DNA of 64,000 nucleotides from CAVWCW01 sp963753615 (lineage in GTDB: Bacteria; Pseudomonadota; Gammaproteobacteria; Chromatiales; Chromatiaceae). Below the pieces are notes generated by a model. The model worked only from the letters and a program-made list of their open reading frames with translations. It had not been told where the DNA came from and did no database searches. The position numbers and the translations under genes are program-made. Below, in pieces: positions 37,143-45,891 of the stretch. Each line of letters opens with the position of its first letter. Position 1 is the first letter of the stretch. Location: assembly GCA_963753615.1 (NCBI GenBank), contig CAVWCW010000003.1:62001-126000 (forward strand), read 5' to 3'.

Positions 37143-38099
37143 ATGTCGGTCTCCAGTGTCCAACCCCAAGGCGTTCGTCAGGTCGTGATCGACGGTGACT
37201 ACGCGGGCCAGCGCATCGACAACTACTTGCTGACTTTGCTCAAGGGGGTGCCCAGGAGCCTGGTCTACCGAATCCTGCGGCGTGGCGAGGTGCGGGTGAA
37301 CAAGGGGCGCATCAACCCGAGTTATCGGCTCCAGGCGGGCGACCAGGTGCGTATCCCGCCGTTGCGCCTGCCCGCGCAGAGCGCCGCCCCGATGCCTCCG
37401 CGTCCAGTGCTGGAGCAACTGCAGCAAGCTGTCGTGTACGAGGACGAGCGGCTGTTGGTGATCGACAAACCCGCCGGGATCGCGGTGCACGGGGGCAGCG
37501 GAGTCAGCTATGGGGTGATCGAGGGCCTGCGCAAGCTGCGGCCCGAGGCGCGCCACCTGGAATTGGTGCACCGCCTGGACCGGGATACCTCGGGCTGCCT
37601 GCTGATTAGCAAAAAGCGCAGTGCCCTGCGACTGCTGCATGAACTCATGCGCGCGAATCGGGTCGATAAACGGTATCTGGTGCTGCTGGCCGGGGACTGG
37701 GAGCAGGCGAGAGTGGATGTCAAGGCGCCGTTGGCGAAGAATCTGCTCAGCGGCGGCGAGCGTATGGTGCGGGTGCACCCCAGCGGCAAGCCCTCCCATA
37801 CTCGGTTCCGCCGCCTCGAGGCGTTTGGCGAGGCCACCCTGGTGGAGGCCCAGCTGTTCAGCGGCCGTACCCACCAGATCAGGGTGCACGCCGCGCACCT
37901 TGGTTATCCGGTGCTTGGCGACGTCAAGTACGGCGAAGGGGCGGCCAATCGGCGGCTGCGGGAACTGGGACTCAGACGCCTGTTCCTGCACGCTCATTCC
38001 TTGGCGTTTGGGTGGCCCGGGGAGCGGGGGCGCATCTCGGTCCGGGCGCCGCTTGGGCCCGAACTGCAATTGGTTCTAGATAAATTACGGCATAAATGA
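37143..38099 (+). CDS. rluC: 23S rRNA pseudouridine synthase RluC
   Basis: Makes pseudouridines in 23S rRNA helix positions 955/2504/2580 in E. coli. The 318-residue product has an N-terminal S4 RNA-binding domain (QRIDNYLLTLLKGVPRSLVY to RVNKGRINPSYRL) and the catalytic aspartate D146 in HRLDRDTSGCLL. FSGRTHQIRVHAAHLGYP closes the active site. ATG at 37143 yields the family's usual N-terminus. Divergent from rne; ends in ATGA overlap with the phosphatase gene downstream. Confidence 0.95.
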   Translation: MSVSSVQPQGVRQVVIDGDYAGQRIDNYLLTLLKGVPRSLVYRILRRGEVRVNKGRINPSYRLQAGDQVRIPPLRLPAQSAAPMPPRPVLEQLQQAVVYEDERLLVIDKPAGIAVHGGSGVSYGVIEGLRKLRPEARHLELVHRLDRDTSGCLLISKKRSALRLLHELMRANRVDKRYLVLLAGDWEQARVDVKAPLAKNLLSGGERMVRVHPSGKPSHTRFRRLEAFGEATLVEAQLFSGRTHQIRVHAAHLGYPVLGDVKYGEGAANRRLRELGLRRLFLHAHSLAFGWPGERGRISVRAPLGPELQLVLDKLRHK

Positions 38100-38782
38100 T
38101 CGATAACGAATTGAAATTAATTGTCTTCGACTGGGACGGAACCCTGATGGATTCGGAGGCCCGCATCGTTGACTGTATGCGCTCAGCCTTGGGTGAGGCG
38201 GGTTGCGGGCGGCTGGCCGACGGCCAGATCCGCGAGATTATCGGGCTCGGCCTGGGCGAGGCGATTCGGGCCTTGCTGCCCGCGGAGTCTGAGGCGACGC
38301 GGCATGAGGTTGCGGAGCGGTACCGCCATCATTGGTTGCACGGGGACCGCCAGCCCTCGCCCATGTTCTCAGGGGCGGAGCAGACGCTGCGCCGGCTCGG
38401 CGAGCAGGGCTACTTGCTCGCGGTGGCGACCGGCAAGAGCCGGCGCGGGTTGCAGCGGGCATTCGACGAAAGCGGCCTGGAGCCCTTGTTCCAGGCCAGC
38501 CGCTGTGCCGATGAGAGTTTCTCCAAACCGCACCCGCAGATGCTATTGGAGATCATCGACCTGCTGGGGGCGGACCCGGCCGAGACCCTTATGATCGGTG
38601 ACACGGAATATGACATGCAGATGGCGGTCAATGCCGGTGCTTGGGGTCTGGGGCTCAGCCATGGGGTTCATTCCGCCGAACGATTGTTGGCCAACCGAGC
38701 GCTGGACTGTCTGGATTCTTTGCTCGACATTCCGCCATGGCTGGAGCGGGCCACCCCGGCGCGGCCGAGGCAGATTGCCTGA
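38096..38782 (+). CDS. HAD-family hydrolase (phosphoglycolate phosphatase-like)
   Basis: 228-residue HAD phosphatase. The nucleophile motif is VFDWDGTLMDSEARI, motif II AVATGKSRRG and motif III/IV MIGDTEYDMQMAVNAGA. Starts at 38096 overlapping the rluC stop. In E. coli-like genomes the gene next to rluC is a Gph-like HAD protein, so the substrate may be phosphoglycolate or a nucleotide; not resolvable here. A small-molecule phosphatase role is secure. Confidence 0.9.
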   Translation: MIDNELKLIVFDWDGTLMDSEARIVDCMRSALGEAGCGRLADGQIREIIGLGLGEAIRALLPAESEATRHEVAERYRHHWLHGDRQPSPMFSGAEQTLRRLGEQGYLLAVATGKSRRGLQRAFDESGLEPLFQASRCADESFSKPHPQMLLEIIDLLGADPAETLMIGDTEYDMQMAVNAGAWGLGLSHGVHSAERLLANRALDCLDSLLDIPPWLERATPARPRQIA

Positions 38783-38867
38783 TTTATCGAGTCGCCCGAG
38801 CTGGGGGCGCATCTGTGCACCGACCCAGCGGATGGCTCGCCGATACTGATGAGGGGGTAGTTGGATA

Positions 38868-39860
38868 ATGATCTGGAAGCGTAAGCGCAAGCCGGACGCG
38901 GTCCCGGGCGAGACTTCGACCTGGGAACGGGAGTTGGTCGAGAAGGTGGTGACCGCCTCCCTGACTGAGGGCCGGCGGGCCCGTCGCTGGGGTATCTTTT
39001 TCAAGCTCTTGACCTTCGCCTACCTGATCGTGCTGTTGTTGCTGCTGATGCCGGATCAATGGTCGGATATGGCCAATGGGAGCGATGAGCACACCGCCCT
39101 GGTGGAAATCAACGGGGTGATAGCACCCGGGGCAAAGGCGAGCGCGGACAACGTGGTTACCGGTCTGCGCGATGCCTACGACGACGACAACACTAAGGGG
39201 ATCATTCTGCGTATCAACAGCCCGGGCGGTAGTCCGGTGCAGGCCGGATATATCAACGACGAGATCCGGCGCCTGCGCGAAAAGCACCCGGATATTCCCG
39301 TATACGCGGTGGTGGTGGACGTGTGCGCCTCCGGCGGCTATTACATTGCCGTTGCTGCCGACGAGATCTACGCCGACAAGGCCAGCATTGTCGGCTCTAT
39401 CGGCGTACGCATGGACGGCTTCGGTTTCGTAGATGCCATGGATGAATTGGGAGTCGAGCGCCGGTTGCTCACCGCCGGCGAGAACAAGGCCATCCTCGAC
39501 CCCTTCTCGCCCCTGCGCGAGCGCGACAAGGAGCACGTTCAGGGCCTGCTCGACGAGATCCATCAACAGTTTATCGAGGTCGTGCGCGAAGGCCGCGGCG
39601 AGCGCCTCACCGGGCCCAACGAGCAAGTCTTCAGCGGCTTGTTCTGGACCGGAGAGCAGGGCCTGGAACTGGGTCTGATAGACGGTTTCGGCAGCAGCAG
39701 CTATGTGGCCCGTGAGCTGATCGGGGCCGAAGAGATCGTCGATTTCACCCCCGACGAGGACCTGCTGGAGCGCCTCAGCAAGCGCCTGGGCGCGGGAATC
39801 GGTACCGCATTCGGACGCTTTTTCGGCGGACAGGAAGGGGTGGGGCCGCTTCTGCGCTGA
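38868..39860 (+). CDS. sppA: Signal peptide peptidase SppA (S49 family)
   Basis: Membrane serine protease that degrades cleaved signal peptides. One membrane helix near residues 45-62 (FFKLLTFAYLIVLLLLLMP), then the ClpP-like core. NSPGGSPVQAG precedes S155 in CASGGYYIA; the general base lysine K207 in AGENKAILDP is 52 residues further on, as in Bacillus SppA (S147/K199). At 330 residues this is the single-domain form. It follows the HAD gene after 85 bases. Confidence 0.94.
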   Translation: MIWKRKRKPDAVPGETSTWERELVEKVVTASLTEGRRARRWGIFFKLLTFAYLIVLLLLLMPDQWSDMANGSDEHTALVEINGVIAPGAKASADNVVTGLRDAYDDDNTKGIILRINSPGGSPVQAGYINDEIRRLREKHPDIPVYAVVVDVCASGGYYIAVAADEIYADKASIVGSIGVRMDGFGFVDAMDELGVERRLLTAGENKAILDPFSPLRERDKEHVQGLLDEIHQQFIEVVREGRGERLTGPNEQVFSGLFWTGEQGLELGLIDGFGSSSYVARELIGAEEIVDFTPDEDLLERLSKRLGAGIGTAFGRFFGGQEGVGPLLR

Positions 39861-40865
39861 GGAGCATCGTTCGGCTCGAACCGCTCGTCCGCGGTGGAGT
39901 CGCACCTTTTTAGGCTCTGCCCTGGCAAGAACGGGGCTCGGTGGCAGCGGCTGGCGTAAGAACACGCCGCTTGGCCGGCGCTCGATGTGCCGCGGCTCTT
40001 GCCGCACTCGGCCCAACGCTCACCCGGGTTTTCCGATGGTGCCCCCGCGGCCGGCGAGACCCCGATGCGCGGACACAATCCATTAAAGCCGAAGCTGGGC
40101 CGCATATTTCGCCGGGCCGTCAGGCGGCTGCGCACAAGCGACTGGAAATTCGAGACCTTGAACACGACTGCGGGGGCGTCCGCAGCGAAACACCCGGCAT
40201 TACGCCGCCTGGCTATCGCACCCCTGGATGGTTCCTGCGCGCCTGGGCTTGCGCTTCACTCAACCGGTAGCTGCGGCTATCGATTTCGCTCCAGAGCGGC
40301 GCCCAGCCGCACAGACCCTGCCTCAGGGACGGGTTATCTGGTGAAATATCGGGGCCAGAGCCGGCGACCACTCCCTTCGTCGATTCGCTGAAATGACGGG
40401 TGCGTCGTTACCGTGCAACCAGCAACGCAACCCTGGGCAAGGGTCCCGATGTCGCCTAGCGCGCTGATCTAGATCTGGCCGAACCCCGTTGCCGCCGATT
40501 CCTGTTCCTTCCCGCGGGAACGGAAACCCCCCGTTTTGAACCAAACCCCCTTTCTTCGCCCGCTGAGCCGAGTGTCCTCACTTGCGGTGTACATGTATCG
40601 TATCGGTAATGACAGGGCCGGCGTGTGGCCTGTTTATTTAAAGGCATTAAAAACAGCAATATAGGTATATATCATAGGAGAAACCGATTGTTAGACGAAT
40701 AAAAAATCCATTTATGTACAACTAAACATTGATATTTGTATCGATCGTGTCTATCTTCTAACCACGCCCGGCGAATCTGTTTTTGGCGCCAAGTCGCTCG
40801 CCGGACCGAAGACCGGAATGCCGTTCCTTTGCTTTCCCATCACGATTACGATCCAGGAGACTCCT
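39861..40865. other. 1-kb non-coding region between sppA and the fasciclin gene
   Basis: No supported gene. Bases 40104-40349 are a family A repeat (listed separately). A perfect palindrome TTCCCGCGGGAA lies at 40509-40520. From about 40620 to 40760 the sequence turns AT-rich, with TTTATTTAAAGG and TATATATCATAGG, and is the probable promoter zone of the secreted protein gene that follows. The change in composition hints that the right part was acquired. Confidence 0.45.
40104..40349 (+). repeat. Dispersed repeat family A, copy 3 (full length with both ends)
   Basis: The best copy: left end ATATTTCGCC (40104-40113), right end GGTGAAATAT (40340-40349), which are imperfect inverted repeats of each other (nine of ten complementary). 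The interior matches 33421-33662 at roughly 80% by eye, including CTCCAGAGCGGCGCCCAGCC and CGGCTATCGATTTCGCTCC. The first 30 bases contain a GCCGTC-AGGCGGC palindrome. About 246 bases with inverted ends and no protein is the design of a non-autonomous element. Confidence 0.85.
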
Positions 40866-41429
40866 ATGAAAAAAGCCGCTTTGAAACCCACCAAACTGGT
40901 TGCCGTCCTAGCTCTTGCGGCGTTCGCGTTCCTTCCGCTCGGGTCGGCCCAGGCGGATCTCCCGGTGCCGGACGCAGAACGGACCTCCCTTCCGACCACC
41001 ACCGAGTTGGCTGTGCAGGCCAACGACGCGGGGAATTTCACGATCCTCGTGGCCGCCCTCCAGGCTGCCGGGCTGGTCGACGTGTTTAATGGTGAAGCCC
41101 ATTACACTGTGTTCGCCCCAACTGACGAAGCCTTTCTGGCGATCCCCCAAGAAACACTCGAGGCGGTGGGCCTGAGCGCGGTCACGGATCTGCTGTTGCC
41201 GGAAAACAAGGATCTGCTTACGGCAATACTGTTATTCCACGTAACCCCGGGCGATTGGTATGCCGGTCTTCTACCCACCGGCGTCCTGCGGATGCTCGAC
41301 GGGAACCTGGCCGGGATGTACTGGGAAGGGGAGGCGTTGAAAATCGAAGGGGCCCCGATCTCCGGGGAGGTGGTCACCAACAACGGTGTGGTTCACATTA
41401 TTGATTCGGTGATCCTGCCGCCCTTGTAA
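40866..41429 (+). CDS. Secreted fasciclin-domain protein
   Basis: 187 residues: Sec signal peptide (LVAVLALAAFAFLPLGSAQA, cleavage after SAQA), then one FAS1 domain. Its hallmarks are the FTILVAALQAAGLVDVFN start, the YTVFAPTDEAFLAI block, LLFHVTPGDWYAG and the closing NNGVVHIIDSVILPP. FAS1 domains act in adhesion and extracellular matrix; the bacterial role is usually unknown. AGGAG precedes ATG 40866 by six bases. The gene stands alone in an accessory stretch between repeats and hairpins. Confidence 0.92.
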   Translation: MKKAALKPTKLVAVLALAAFAFLPLGSAQADLPVPDAERTSLPTTTELAVQANDAGNFTILVAALQAAGLVDVFNGEAHYTVFAPTDEAFLAIPQETLEAVGLSAVTDLLLPENKDLLTAILLFHVTPGDWYAGLLPTGVLRMLDGNLAGMYWEGEALKIEGAPISGEVVTNNGVVHIIDSVILPPL

Positions 41430-41491
41430 TGGCGTTTTTACGTCCCGAACAGAGGAAGATTGCCCGACTGCCGCGCTGACGCAAACAGCAA

Positions 41492-41522
41492 GCCCAGGCC
41501 GCCTTTTTCAGGCGGCTTGGGC
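41492..41522 (+). terminator. Long hairpin 60 bases after the fasciclin gene
   Basis: GCCCAGGCCGCCT (41492-41504) pairs with AGGCGGCTTGGGC (41510-41522), 13 bp with one G-U pair and a five-base loop. No T run follows on either strand, so it may be a 3'-end stabiliser or a factor-dependent terminator. Confidence 0.5.
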
Positions 41523-41599
41523 ACCCACCTGGGTTCGCGAACAGGCGTGCGACGAAAACATCGGCGGAAGGAACCTGGTGTGGTACCAGGAAGAAAAAA

Positions 41600-41621
41600 G
41601 GGCGGCACATTCCTGCCGCCC
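41600..41621. other. Perfect 8-bp hairpin
   Basis: GGGCGGCA (41600-41607) and TGCCGCCC (41614-41621) around a six-base loop, preceded on the plus strand by an A-rich run (AAGAAAAAAG). Read on the minus strand this is a stem followed by CTTTTTTCTT, which is a good intrinsic terminator for the leftward broken cytochrome gene. Confidence 0.6.
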
Positions 41622-41631
41622 CATTGCAATG

Positions 41632-41666
41632 ACGGGTCAGGCTTTGCGCGTGACCCGTTTCCTTTT
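41632..41666 (+). terminator. Hairpin with T run
   Basis: ACGGGTCA (41632-41639) pairs with TGACCCGT (41651-41658) and is followed by TTCCTTTT. A plausible intrinsic terminator in the plus direction, next to the end of the leftward pseudogene at 41668. Confidence 0.6.
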
Positions 41667-41667
41667 G

Positions 41668-42925
41668 TTACTTCTGCCGGTGGCAGAGGCCGCAGCCCAC
41701 GGGGGCGCCCTTGGGAATGATCGCGGTCGGGTTGCCGGCGGCGCAGCCCGGCAGGCTACCCCTTCTGTCCTTGCAGCGCACGGTCCGGTCCTCGGCGGTG
41801 CGCGAGAGCACAGTTCCCCTCACATCGGCGCCCTGGCAGGACTCGCAGCTCGGTCCCTGGTCGCGGTAGTTCCGATGCCGCTGGTTCCAGCGGTCGTCCG
41901 GCAGGAAGTCCGGACTGCTGAACTGCAGGCCGGAGATGGCATGCATGCCATGCGGACCGTTGTTGCCCAGCGGCAGCGACGCATCGGTCGGCTGGTGGCA
42001 GATCTGGCACTCGGCCTCGCCGGATATCGGCATCACCGTGTCCAAAGTGGCGACCGCGTTACCACCCACGTGGGCCTCCACCTTCATTAGCGGATAGGGA
42101 TTTTCCCGCCCGAAGTCGTCGGACGCCGCGATGGGCACGCCCGCTGCCTCGAACCAGTTCACGTCTGTGGCCACACAGCCGAACTGGAAGGCCGGGTTGA
42201 CGAAGAACGGCAGATCGGTGATGTGTTCCTCGAAAAGCTGGGGCTCGTTGAGCACCTAGGGGTTGTTCAGCCCCGGCATTGCCTGCTGTATCGCCTGCAG
42301 TTGGCCGTCGCCCAGATACAACCGCTCGACATCGGGTACCGGCAGGCCGATATCAACATTGTTGTCGGGATTGTTGGGGTCGTAGAACGCATCCAGGATG
42401 CCCGGCGGATAGCAAGGCCCATAGGCCTGGGAGGCGAGGTCCCAGAAGTTGGTCTTGAACACTTCGCCGTTGACGACCGAGGACAAGGCCTGACCACTGG
42501 CGGCCTTGGCGATCGCGGGGTCGTCCGGGTTGGAGGCGGCCGAATTGCAGAGTTCCTCCTGGCCCTCGCCCAGGATCTGCGGCAGCCCCGTGGTGCCGCG
42601 CCGAACCACCTGGGCATGCAGCACGTTGAACGGCGGCAAGATGCTGGAGATACGCGTGTCCAGGTCGCTGCAGTGCATGCCGAGGTCGTTGATGGCGAGC
42701 AGGGTCTAATTGGCGTTGCTGACCGGGCCCAACTCCGGCACAGGGTCTATCGGCAGCAGGCCGTTGGCGCTGGTGGAGTTGATGGACACCTCGTCGGCCG
42801 CGGCGACGCCCGTCCGGGTCATAGCTGAAGCGGCCATTGGGGGCCAGGTTAAGGGTGCCGTTGGAGGCGTCCGTTACCAGGACCGCGCTCATGGGATCGC
42901 CCTCCGGGTCGTTGTCGTTACCGAT
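41668..42925 (-). pseudogene. Decayed Ig-like/cytochrome c-type secreted protein
   Basis: Leftward remnant. It opens with an Ig-like domain (NDNDPEGDPMSAVLVTDASN, NLAPNGRFSYDPDG), cut off upstream by TAA at 42926. One extra base near 42810 shifts the frame to VAAADEVSINSTSANG. TAG at 42706-42708 and TAG at 42256-42258 are in frame. The intervening text is well kept: LLAINDLGMHCSDLD, ISSILPPFNVLHAQVV, FKTNFWDLASQAYGPCYPPG, YLGDGQLQAIQQAMPGLNNP. The last part has cytochrome-like sites CQICH and CGLCH, and CESCQ where the heme histidine is lost. Homologous secreted cytochrome-like proteins exist in environmental proteobacteria (from memory). Probably non-functional. Confidence 0.75.
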
Positions 42926-43087
42926 TTACAAATGAGTCGGCATGAATTTTCATCACAGCCGAGGCATATTAATGTTGCGCAGAATGCTGAAATTATTATG
43001 AATGATACCCAGGGTAATCCTGGAGTATTCGCCGGTCAGCTGCTGGCGGAGACGGCTCGGTGAGCGCTTGCCAAGGGCCGGCCGGCC

Positions 43088-44152
43088 CTAAAAATCGGCG
43101 TACATGCGCCCGGGATTGAACAAGCCCTGGGGGTCGAAAACCTGTTTCAGCCGCCGGTGGAGGGCGGCCACCGCGGGCTCGAGGGGATGGAACACCTCGC
43201 CTTCACGGTCGCCGCCGCGGAACAGGCTCGCGTGGCCCCCCGCTTCGGCCGCCCGAGCGCGGACCCGTTCGGCCGGGGCGTCGGTGAGGAACCATCGTTG
43301 GGCTCCGGCCCAGTCCAGGACACTGGTGCCGGGAAGTTCCGGGTCCGGGCTGGCGGGCGGCACGGACAGGCGCCACACGGGGGCGCCGGTCTGGAATACG
43401 GCCAACCGATGGTCCCGCAGGTCGCGCCAGAACGCTTCCCCGTCAGCCAAGGGTTCGGCGCCCAGGCGTTCGGCGGTGGCCTGAAACAGGGCCTCGCCCG
43501 CCCCCAGCCGCAGACACAGCCGGCGTTCCAGGTAGCAGGCGCCGGTCAGGGGCAAGGGCTCGCCCGCCAATTGGCGCATCAGCGCAAGCGCCTCAGCGCG
43601 CTCCAATTCGAGCACCAGGCTCTGCTCCTGGGGCGGGCGCGGCAGCACTTTCAGCGAGACCTCCAGCAGCACGCCAAGGCAGCCCAGGGCCCCCGCCATC
43701 AGACGTGAGACATCATAACCGGCGACGTTCTTCATCACCTGGCCGCCGAACTTCAGGTTGCGGCCATGGCCATCGATCAGCCGCACCCCCAGCAACAGGT
43801 CCCGCGGGGCGCCGCCCCAGGGCCGGCGCGGACCGGCCAGCCCGCTTGCCACGGCGCCGCCGATGGTGGCGCCAGGGCCGAAGTGGGGCGGCTCGAAGGC
43901 CAGCATTTGACCCTGTTCCGCCAACGCCTGCTCGATCTCTTCCAGCGGTGTGCCGGCCCGGGCGGTTAGCACCAGCTCCGAGGGCTCGTAGCTGAGAATG
44001 CCGCGGTGGCCGGCCATTTCCAGGGGCTCGCCGCGGGGCATGCGCCCAAAAAAAGCCTTGCTGCCGCCGCCGCGAATGCACAGGGCGCTGCCTGCGGCGG
44101 CGGCCTGCTGCACCTGTTGCTGGATCGCTTGGCTGAGGTCTCGATCGGTCAT
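43088..44152 (-). CDS. glcE: Glycolate oxidase FAD-binding subunit GlcE
   Basis: 354 residues, FAD_binding_4 fold. ATG at 44152 (MTDRDLSQAIQQQVQQAAAA). The FAD site includes CIRGGGSKAFFGR, EIEQALAEQGQMLAFEPPHF and GGAVASGLAGPRRP. The C-terminal half is GlcE-like up to FDPQGLFNPGRMYADF. With GlcD and the iron-sulphur subunit GlcF it oxidises glycolate to glyoxylate at the membrane. It lies 20 bases after glcD, but no glcF follows; instead comes the broken cytochrome gene. Confidence 0.92.
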   Translation of the reverse strand: MTDRDLSQAIQQQVQQAAAAGSALCIRGGGSKAFFGRMPRGEPLEMAGHRGILSYEPSELVLTARAGTPLEEIEQALAEQGQMLAFEPPHFGPGATIGGAVASGLAGPRRPWGGAPRDLLLGVRLIDGHGRNLKFGGQVMKNVAGYDVSRLMAGALGCLGVLLEVSLKVLPRPPQEQSLVLELERAEALALMRQLAGEPLPLTGACYLERRLCLRLGAGEALFQATAERLGAEPLADGEAFWRDLRDHRLAVFQTGAPVWRLSVPPASPDPELPGTSVLDWAGAQRWFLTDAPAERVRARAAEAGGHASLFRGGDREGEVFHPLEPAVAALHRRLKQVFDPQGLFNPGRMYADF

Positions 44153-44172
44153 AGACGATAACAGGGGGCGGT

Positions 44173-45648
44173 TCAGAAGCGCTCTAGTTCCGGGAATTTC
44201 AGTTCCCCATGGTGCACGTGCATGGCGCCGAACTCGGCGCAACGCTGCAGGGTGGGGATCGCCTTGCCCGGGTTTAGCAGGCCCTCGGGATCGAACGCGG
44301 CCTTGAGCGCGTGGAAGGTCTCCAGCTCCGGGGTCGGAAACTGCACACACATCTGGTTGATTTTCTCCAGCCCCACGCCGTGCTCGCCGGTGATGGTTCC
44401 CCCTACCTGCACGCACAGTTCGAGGATCTTGCCGCCGAATTCCTCTGCTTTTTCCAACTCGCCGGGCTGGTTGGCATCGTAAAGGATCAGCGGGTGCAGA
44501 TTGCCGTCGCCGGCGTGGAATACATTGGCCACCCGCAGCCCGTAGTGTTCGGACATGCGCTCCATCTCCTTTAGAACCGCCGCCAGGTGCTTGCGCGGAA
44601 TGGTGCCGTCCATGCAGTAGTAGTCGGGCGAGATGCGCCCAACCGCGGGAAACGCCGCCTTGCGGCCGGCCCAGAAACGCAGCCGTTCGGCCTCGTCATG
44701 GGCGGTGCGGACCTCCGTGGCTCCCGAGGCCAGCAGGAGTTCGCGCACCCGCATGATCTGTTCCGACACCTCCTGGTTGGTGCCGTCCACCTCGCACAAC
44801 AGGACCGCGGCGGCATCCACCGGATAGCCGGCGTGCACGAAGTCCTCGGCCGCGCGCAGGGAGGGGTTGTCCATCATCTCCAACCCGGCCGGCAGCACCC
44901 CCTGGGCGATGATGTCGGCTACCGCCTGGCCGGCCTGTTCGACATCGTCGAAGGCCGCCAGCACCGCTTGGGCCCGTTCCGGGATCGGCAGCAGCTTGAC
45001 CACCACCTCCACCACTACCCCGAGCATGCCCTCGGAGCCGGTGATAAGGGCCAACAGGTCGAAGCCCGGGCTGTCGAGCCCGCCGCCGCCGAAGCGCAGC
45101 AGCTCGCCGTCGATGCTGACCAGCGTCACCTCCAGCAGGTTGTGCACGGTCAGCCCGTACTTCAGGCAATGCACGCCACCGGCGTTCTCCGCCACATTGC
45201 CGCCGATGGTGCAGGCGATCTGGGACGAGGGGTCGGGCGCATAATAGAGCCCATGCGGCCGGGCCGCCTCGCTGATGGCGAGATTGCGCACCCCCGGCTG
45301 GACCCGCGCGCGGCAATTGGCCGAGTCCAGTTCCAGGATGCGGCTGAACTTGGCCAGGCTGAGCAGCACGCCGTCTTCGTGAGGCAGCGCGCCTCCCGAG
45401 AGCCCGGTTCCGGCCCCTCGGGCGACCACCGGCACCCCCTGGTCCCGGCACAGGCGCATTGCGGCCTGCACCTGCTCCACCGTTTCTGGCAGCAGCACGA
45501 GCAGCGGCACTTGGCGGTAGGCAGACAGGCCGTCGCACTCGTAGGGCCGTAGCTCTTCGTTCCGGCTCAACACCGAGTCGGCTGGCATCAGGGCCAGAAA
45601 ACGCTGCGCCAGGTCGGCACGCCGCTGCGACCCGGTTGGTATCGGCAA
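44173..45648 (-). CDS. glcD: Glycolate oxidase FAD-linked subunit GlcD
   Basis: 491 residues, FAD/(S)-2-hydroxyacid dehydrogenase family. The flavin-binding PCMH region has VVARGAGTGLSGGALP and IACTIGGNVAENAGG. The C-terminal FAD-oxidase part has HAGDGNLHPLILYD and ITGEHGVGLEK. Length matches GlcD. Starts at ATG 45648 (MPIPTGSQRRADLAQ) and leads into glcE. No regulator gene of the GlcC type is adjacent. Confidence 0.95.
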   Translation of the reverse strand: MPIPTGSQRRADLAQRFLALMPADSVLSRNEELRPYECDGLSAYRQVPLLVLLPETVEQVQAAMRLCRDQGVPVVARGAGTGLSGGALPHEDGVLLSLAKFSRILELDSANCRARVQPGVRNLAISEAARPHGLYYAPDPSSQIACTIGGNVAENAGGVHCLKYGLTVHNLLEVTLVSIDGELLRFGGGGLDSPGFDLLALITGSEGMLGVVVEVVVKLLPIPERAQAVLAAFDDVEQAGQAVADIIAQGVLPAGLEMMDNPSLRAAEDFVHAGYPVDAAAVLLCEVDGTNQEVSEQIMRVRELLLASGATEVRTAHDEAERLRFWAGRKAAFPAVGRISPDYYCMDGTIPRKHLAAVLKEMERMSEHYGLRVANVFHAGDGNLHPLILYDANQPGELEKAEEFGGKILELCVQVGGTITGEHGVGLEKINQMCVQFPTPELETFHALKAAFDPEGLLNPGKAIPTLQRCAEFGAMHVHHGELKFPELERF

Positions 45649-45891
45649 TGGTTTCTGACATCAGCGGATTGTTGCAGGAAAGCGGGCCGGTGGGAACCGC
45701 TAAAGGCGTTATCGGCCGAAGCTTTAGGGTCAAGGGGGAGCGGGCGAACAGTCAATCCGGTCTCTGCGGAATGACGGGCAACGGGGTAGTTGGTGCCGGC
45801 GCAAAAACGGGCAGGGAATGCTCCCCGAGGCTGCGCCCCGTGCCCAAGCAGAAACCCCGAGGTTGGCGGCGCCGGGCAGGGGCGCTGGATC

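Noticed and set aside
40680..40730. A small gene starting after AGGAG near 40677
   Set aside because: The only start (TTG) gives four codons before TAA.
41668..42720. Pyrrolysine-type use of TAG in the cytochrome-like gene
   Set aside because: The same gene also has a frameshift, a TAA upstream and a lost heme histidine, so decay explains it better. A TAG also serves as a normal stop for trpS.
42900..43090. A glcF gene after glcE
   Set aside because: Less than 200 bases remain there and no CxxCxxCxxxC iron-sulphur motif is visible.
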